Shown here in pieces: positions 32,121 through 35,460 of a stretch of DNA of 35,460 bases; positions within the stretch are counted from its first letter, which is position 1; each line of letters opens with the position of its first letter. This DNA comes from Acidobacteriaceae bacterium (GTDB lineage Bacteria > Acidobacteriota > Terriglobia > Terriglobales > Acidobacteriaceae), in assembly GCA_003134855.1 (NCBI GenBank), contig PLCS01000002.1, forward strand, positions 66,658 to 102,117. The letters are read 5' to 3'. The notes under the pieces were generated by a model. The model was not told the DNA's origin, made no database searches, and saw only the letters and a program-made list of their open reading frames with translations. The position numbers and the translations under genes are program-made.

Positions 32121-34811
32121 TCAGTCGTCGTCTTTGCGCCGATGCGGCTTGCCCGCGGATTTCTCAACTTCCTTGCGGATCTCGCTGGCGTCGTCCATGT
32201 CGTGCAGGGCCGCTGCCTCTTCCTTGGTCTTCGGCTTGGCGAGTCGCGCCTTGGCAGCCACGAAGACCCTTGGATCTGCCGACTGCACGACAAACGGCTC
32301 CTGATGCGGCCGCTCCAAGAAGATGCCTGTGATCTCACCGGCCAGCGCATCCTCCAGATTCATCGGGCTCAGACCCAGCAGCTCGTCGATGGTGCGCGTA
32401 ATGGAACCCATGCTGGTGTGCTGGTGCGAAACCGCGCCCGGTTTGACCCATGGGCTGGCCACCAGCAAAATGCTGCGATGAGCGTCCACGTGGTCTACCC
32501 CTCCCTGGGCATCGTCTTCGGTCACAAACAATGCGGAGTCCTTCCAGATCGCGGTTTTAGACAGAAAGGCCACGATCCGGCCCAGCGCCAGGTCATTGTC
32601 GGCGATAAACGAGGCGCGGTAGGGGTATCCATCTGCCGGGCGCGGGTCGGCCGTGTGGTCGTTGGGCAGGCGAATCACAATCAGCGCGGGAACCTTGTTG
32701 CGGGCCAGTTTCCGGCGGAAGTCGCGCTCGAACTCCGTGGCCCGGAACTGGTCGGGAATGCCCAGGTTGAAGGTGGGATAACGGCGGTCGCTGAACTCGA
32801 AGACCGGCCGGGGCGCAGGCGCGTTGAGAAAGAGCCGATGCCCCTCCGGCGCGGAGCCATCCATCTCGTCGCTACCTTCCAATTCAATGCCTTCGCCGTA
32901 GTTCAGCAACTGCCGGCCGCCCGCAACAATATGCTCCCACAGCGAGCCAAACTGCGGCTCATCTTCCGGCATGGGGGCATCCGCGCCGCCAAAGAGCGCT
33001 CTGCGGCCCGGCTGGGGCGCGCCGGCAAACTCCTTGCGGCGGCCGCCATAGTTGGAGGTCCAGGCAGTATTGAAAAAAGGTGTGGGATTGATGCCCATCA
33101 ACCAGCGGTGCCCATCTGCCGACACGTCACTATCGACAAAGAAGTTATCGCTCATGGCGAATTGGCCAACCAGCGCGTGCAGGTTGGGGGTCACCTTGAG
33201 GTGGGTAGCGGATTGCCGCTCTTCCGCCCAGCCGTCCATGCCGTAGCGAGCAAGCGCCGGATCGCCGTTGGCGCCTGCCACGTCGCCCAGCACCTCGTCA
33301 TACGTGCGGTTTTCCCGCACAACCAAGAAACAATGCTTCAGCCGGGGCAGCGGCGAACGGTTGGCAACAGCCGCCAGATTGGACTCCAGCACCGTCTGGG
33401 TCAGGAGTTCGGCGGGAGGCAGGTTGCGAAGCGAAATGACGCTCAAGCTGCCGTACTCGAGCGATCCAATGTAACTGGGCGCGTTGGGATCGTGCTGCTT
33501 GCCGGCGTTTGGCCCCGCGCCCTTCCCCTTGGTATTCACCACATAGAGCGTCTCTCCCTGGGGCGAGAGCGCCACGGCGGAAGGATTCCATCCCACAGGA
33601 ATCTGCTCCACGACTTGCATCGACTCGACATCCACCACGCCAACGGCATTGATGCCCGCCTCGGCCACGTACAGGCGGCCGTCGCGCGCCACAACTCCGC
33701 TGGGCATGACGCCGCGCAAAGGCCGGCCCTGGCTGTCTTGAAAACGCTCTCCGGTAAAGGGAGAAAGCGCCACCTGGGTCAGTAGCCGGGTTCCGTCCGC
33801 ACTCACTTTGGCCACTGCGTCTTCATGCGCCAGAGCCACATAGACCGCCTCCGACTCCGCCGCCACGCCGCTGGGAGCAGCGCCGCCCAGGGTTTGGCCG
33901 CTGACCTCGGTAATCCTGGCTCCTAGTCGAAGTTTGGCCGTAATTGCGGGGCGATTGCGGTCCCGCACATCGTAGGTCCAGAGCGAACTGCCCTGCTCGG
34001 AGTTCTCGTCGCCCAAGCCGGGAATCGCCCTGCCCTCGACGACCGCGCCCTCGCGCGCCTCCCTGGACGGATAGCCGAAGGGCGGAAAATGCAACCCGGT
34101 GGCCAACGGTTCCTTCGCACTGGACCCTGGAATGGCGTTGTACTCGAACAGTCCTGTATTGGTGACGTAGAGCCTTCTTCCATCCGGAGAGAGCGCGAGA
34201 CCAAAAGGGCAGCGCCCCGTCGGAATCGAGGCGATCCGCTCCATCTTCGCCGCGTCCACCAGCACAACTCGCCAATTGCCCTGGTCGAGCGCGTAAAGCG
34301 TCCGGCCGTCGGCGGACACAACCAATGTTGCGGCAAAGCTGTCTTCAAACTCGGCCCCCGCTGTGCTGGAACCGGCCACCTTCCCATTCAGGGAAACCTC
34401 ACCGTCAGGCTGCCAGTCACTGGTTCGATACGCGCGAATCTTTCCCGAGTTCCCGGTGGCGACGTAAAGCAACGCCCCGTCAGGCGAGTAGACAAGCCCC
34501 GCGTGAACCTCCACCGCTGGATCGTTGCTGGCGCCGGCAGGCATGCGCCGCACCGCCGGAGTGGCTCCAGACGGTTGCTCGACCACATTCAGCGCGAACG
34601 GAAACCCGATCGAAGGTACGGCAATCTCCGCGCCATCGGCACGCACCGCCAGAGCAAATGGGTAGGGCGCCAGCGGAATCCAGTTGCCCGCCGGATGGAT
34701 TGCGCGGCCATTGGGCAGCACGGCGCTGACCCCGGTCTGAGCAAATGCAACAGAACCCGGCAGCAGTGCCGTTGCACAGAGAAGCGTTGGAAGCATATAA
34801 CGTCGAATCAT
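32121..34811 (-). CDS. Exported YncE-type beta-propeller / phosphoesterase fusion
   Basis: 896 residues. Signal peptide (MIRRYMLPTLLCATALLPGSVAFAQ), then a beta-propeller (~residues 30-480) with repeated GLVYSPDGALLYVATGNSG, LALSPDGRRLYVTN and VALSPQGETLYVVN blades, then an alkaline-phosphatase-superfamily phosphoesterase domain from about residue 505: HCFLVVRENRTYDEVLGD with the family's NRTYD motif, SADGHRWLMG, IRLPNDHT and LFVTEDDAQGGVDHVDAHRS, which supply metal ligands. The C-terminal tail is Lys/Asp-rich. Probably a periplasmic or surface phosphatase or phospholipase C-like enzyme. I chose the ATG at 34811 because it gives a clean signal peptide; the frame is open to 35150 but that part is not protein-like. 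The TonB receptor gene lies downstream on the same strand. Confidence 0.9.
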   Translation of the reverse strand: MIRRYMLPTLLCATALLPGSVAFAQTGVSAVLPNGRAIHPAGNWIPLAPYPFALAVRADGAEIAVPSIGFPFALNVVEQPSGATPAVRRMPAGASNDPAVEVHAGLVYSPDGALLYVATGNSGKIRAYRTSDWQPDGEVSLNGKVAGSSTAGAEFEDSFAATLVVSADGRTLYALDQGNWRVVLVDAAKMERIASIPTGRCPFGLALSPDGRRLYVTNTGLFEYNAIPGSSAKEPLATGLHFPPFGYPSREAREGAVVEGRAIPGLGDENSEQGSSLWTYDVRDRNRPAITAKLRLGARITEVSGQTLGGAAPSGVAAESEAVYVALAHEDAVAKVSADGTRLLTQVALSPFTGERFQDSQGRPLRGVMPSGVVARDGRLYVAEAGINAVGVVDVESMQVVEQIPVGWNPSAVALSPQGETLYVVNTKGKGAGPNAGKQHDPNAPSYIGSLEYGSLSVISLRNLPPAELLTQTVLESNLAAVANRSPLPRLKHCFLVVRENRTYDEVLGDVAGANGDPALARYGMDGWAEERQSATHLKVTPNLHALVGQFAMSDNFFVDSDVSADGHRWLMGINPTPFFNTAWTSNYGGRRKEFAGAPQPGRRALFGGADAPMPEDEPQFGSLWEHIVAGGRQLLNYGEGIELEGSDEMDGSAPEGHRLFLNAPAPRPVFEFSDRRYPTFNLGIPDQFRATEFERDFRRKLARNKVPALIVIRLPNDHTADPRPADGYPYRASFIADNDLALGRIVAFLSKTAIWKDSALFVTEDDAQGGVDHVDAHRSILLVASPWVKPGAVSHQHTSMGSITRTIDELLGLSPMNLEDALAGEITGIFLERPHQEPFVVQSADPRVFVAAKARLAKPKTKEEAAALHDMDDASEIRKEVEKSAGKPHRRKDDD

Positions 34812-35149
34812 CTTTTCAGTATGCGGATTGAATATGAATTCTCTGTTACGGCAGAGAGGAAACCGCTTCCACTTGTGAACAAACCGATCAACCACAATCT
34901 GAAAACTAACTGCGAGAAACAATGATAAGTATCGAATACGCTGATGTCGCCAGAATGGATTCTGGATTTCCGCAAAATCGCCGAGTATCAAACCGAGGAA
35001 CCGCCCCATCGCCTGGATCAGCCTGTGGTCGTACGGAGGTCGTGTGGGATCGGACCGCTCAGATGCGTTAGTGCCCGATTCTCTGCCAACACGGCCATCT
35101 AATCTCGGCGCGCTGTTCGACTTTCGGTTACTGATCGTCCCCCAAAGCA
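34812..35149. other. Upstream region of the phosphoesterase gene
   Basis: About 340 bases. The phosphoesterase frame stays open here but there is no ribosome-binding site or domain. I see no repeat, RNA or convincing promoter. Confidence 0.35.
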
Positions 35150-35460
35150 CTACCCGGGGAACGTAAACAGATTGCTCACCGTGCCCAGGGGCATCGGCTC
35201 CCGCTGCACAAATACCTCCAGTAGGGTCGTTGTGTAGGGGTACAGCAACGATGCGCCCACCGGCGTCAGCTCGGTAATGTCCATCTTGACCGGCTTGTTC
35301 GCTGCCGGGTCATGGGAATCGATTGCTAGGCGCAGCGGATCGTTCGCGCTGCCCGTGTATGCCTCGTACTCAATCAGCTCCGACCCGCTCGACGCAATCA
35401 GCTCCATCCACATCTTCTTTTTGTTAGCCTGCAATTCCAACATCTCTTGCGTCAGGTGAA
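35150..35460 (-). CDS. C-terminal part of an unidentified protein (5' end outside window)
   Basis: At least 103 codons ending at TAG 35150-35152, with the frame open through the window edge, so a longer gene is likely. Visible: MLELQANKKKMWMELIASSGSELIEYEAYTG, DSHDPAANKPVKMDITELTPVGASLLYPYTTTLLEVFV. No domain recognised. An ATG at 35443 could also start a 97-residue protein. It ends 339 bases before the chosen start of the phosphoesterase gene, on the same strand. Confidence 0.55.
   Translation of the reverse strand, partial: HLTQEMLELQANKKKMWMELIASSGSELIEYEAYTGSANDPLRLAIDSHDPAANKPVKMDITELTPVGASLLYPYTTTLLEVFVQREPMPLGTVSNLFTFPG

Noticed and set aside
32082..33785. Open frame of 567 codons on the plus strand
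   Set aside because: Antisense to the phosphoesterase gene, whose motifs are clear; the antisense protein has no recognisable domain.
34812..35150. N-terminal extension of the phosphoesterase
   Set aside because: The frame is open, but the residues are not protein-like and the signal peptide begins at 34811.

Overview
The window looks like a chromosomal segment of a GC-rich acidobacterium, most likely class Terriglobia. The clues are a VWA protein of the acidobacterial VWFA-related type, a ~1200-residue TonB-dependent receptor with an N-terminal carboxypeptidase-regulatory domain, a YncE-propeller/phosphoesterase fusion, a SYLF protein, and many hairpin repeats between genes. KdsB (Kdo activation for lipopolysaccharide) and the TonB receptor show a cell with an outer membrane. 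The taxonomic placement is inference from gene content.

Layout. 1-2356 (minus): a three-gene sortase locus, with a Sec-secreted protein ending in an LPKTA sorting signal, a VWA-domain protein, and a class D-type sortase cut by the window edge. 2654-4628: a transposase relic, gltX, and a decayed vapBC pair. 4653-6261: a PAP2 phosphatase, a HigBA-like module in ruins (toxin scar cut by a paired-hairpin repeat, antitoxin frameshifted in a CG run), and a six-cysteine small protein. 6282-11589: glnS between two related terminators, an intact vapBC with a palindromic operator, a secreted protein, parDE, a small hypothetical gene and dispersed repeats. 11838-13539: a NifU-like scaffold with a GGGtGRT-family protein, a conserved pair of unknown function. 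13586-15664: terminator, tRNA-Met, kdsB, and an AraC/alkyltransferase fusion. 15665-18376: a hairpin-rich non-coding block, then a Crp-type regulator, a receiver-only response regulator and a hypothetical protein. 18377-19286: SYLF protein and a 47-residue membrane protein.

19287-26776 reads as an accessory region: long stretches of relic sequence, an IS481-type scar, and a three-gene operon (900-residue exported protein, 102-residue basic/Cys protein, multi-pass membrane protein) that I cannot assign to any known system. It is preceded by a consensus-like promoter and a ~260-nt leader.

26777-34811 (minus) looks like organic-phosphate scavenging: an exported phosphoesterase, a TonB receptor, and an OPA-type major facilitator transporter downstream of the receptor. 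A partial unknown gene closes the window.

The three best candidates for something under-described are the compact sortase locus in a diderm, the scaffold/GGGtGRT pair, and the orphan exported/membrane operon. The 4.3-11.6 kb stretch also shows toxin-antitoxin modules at several stages of decay, alongside dispersed hairpin repeats.
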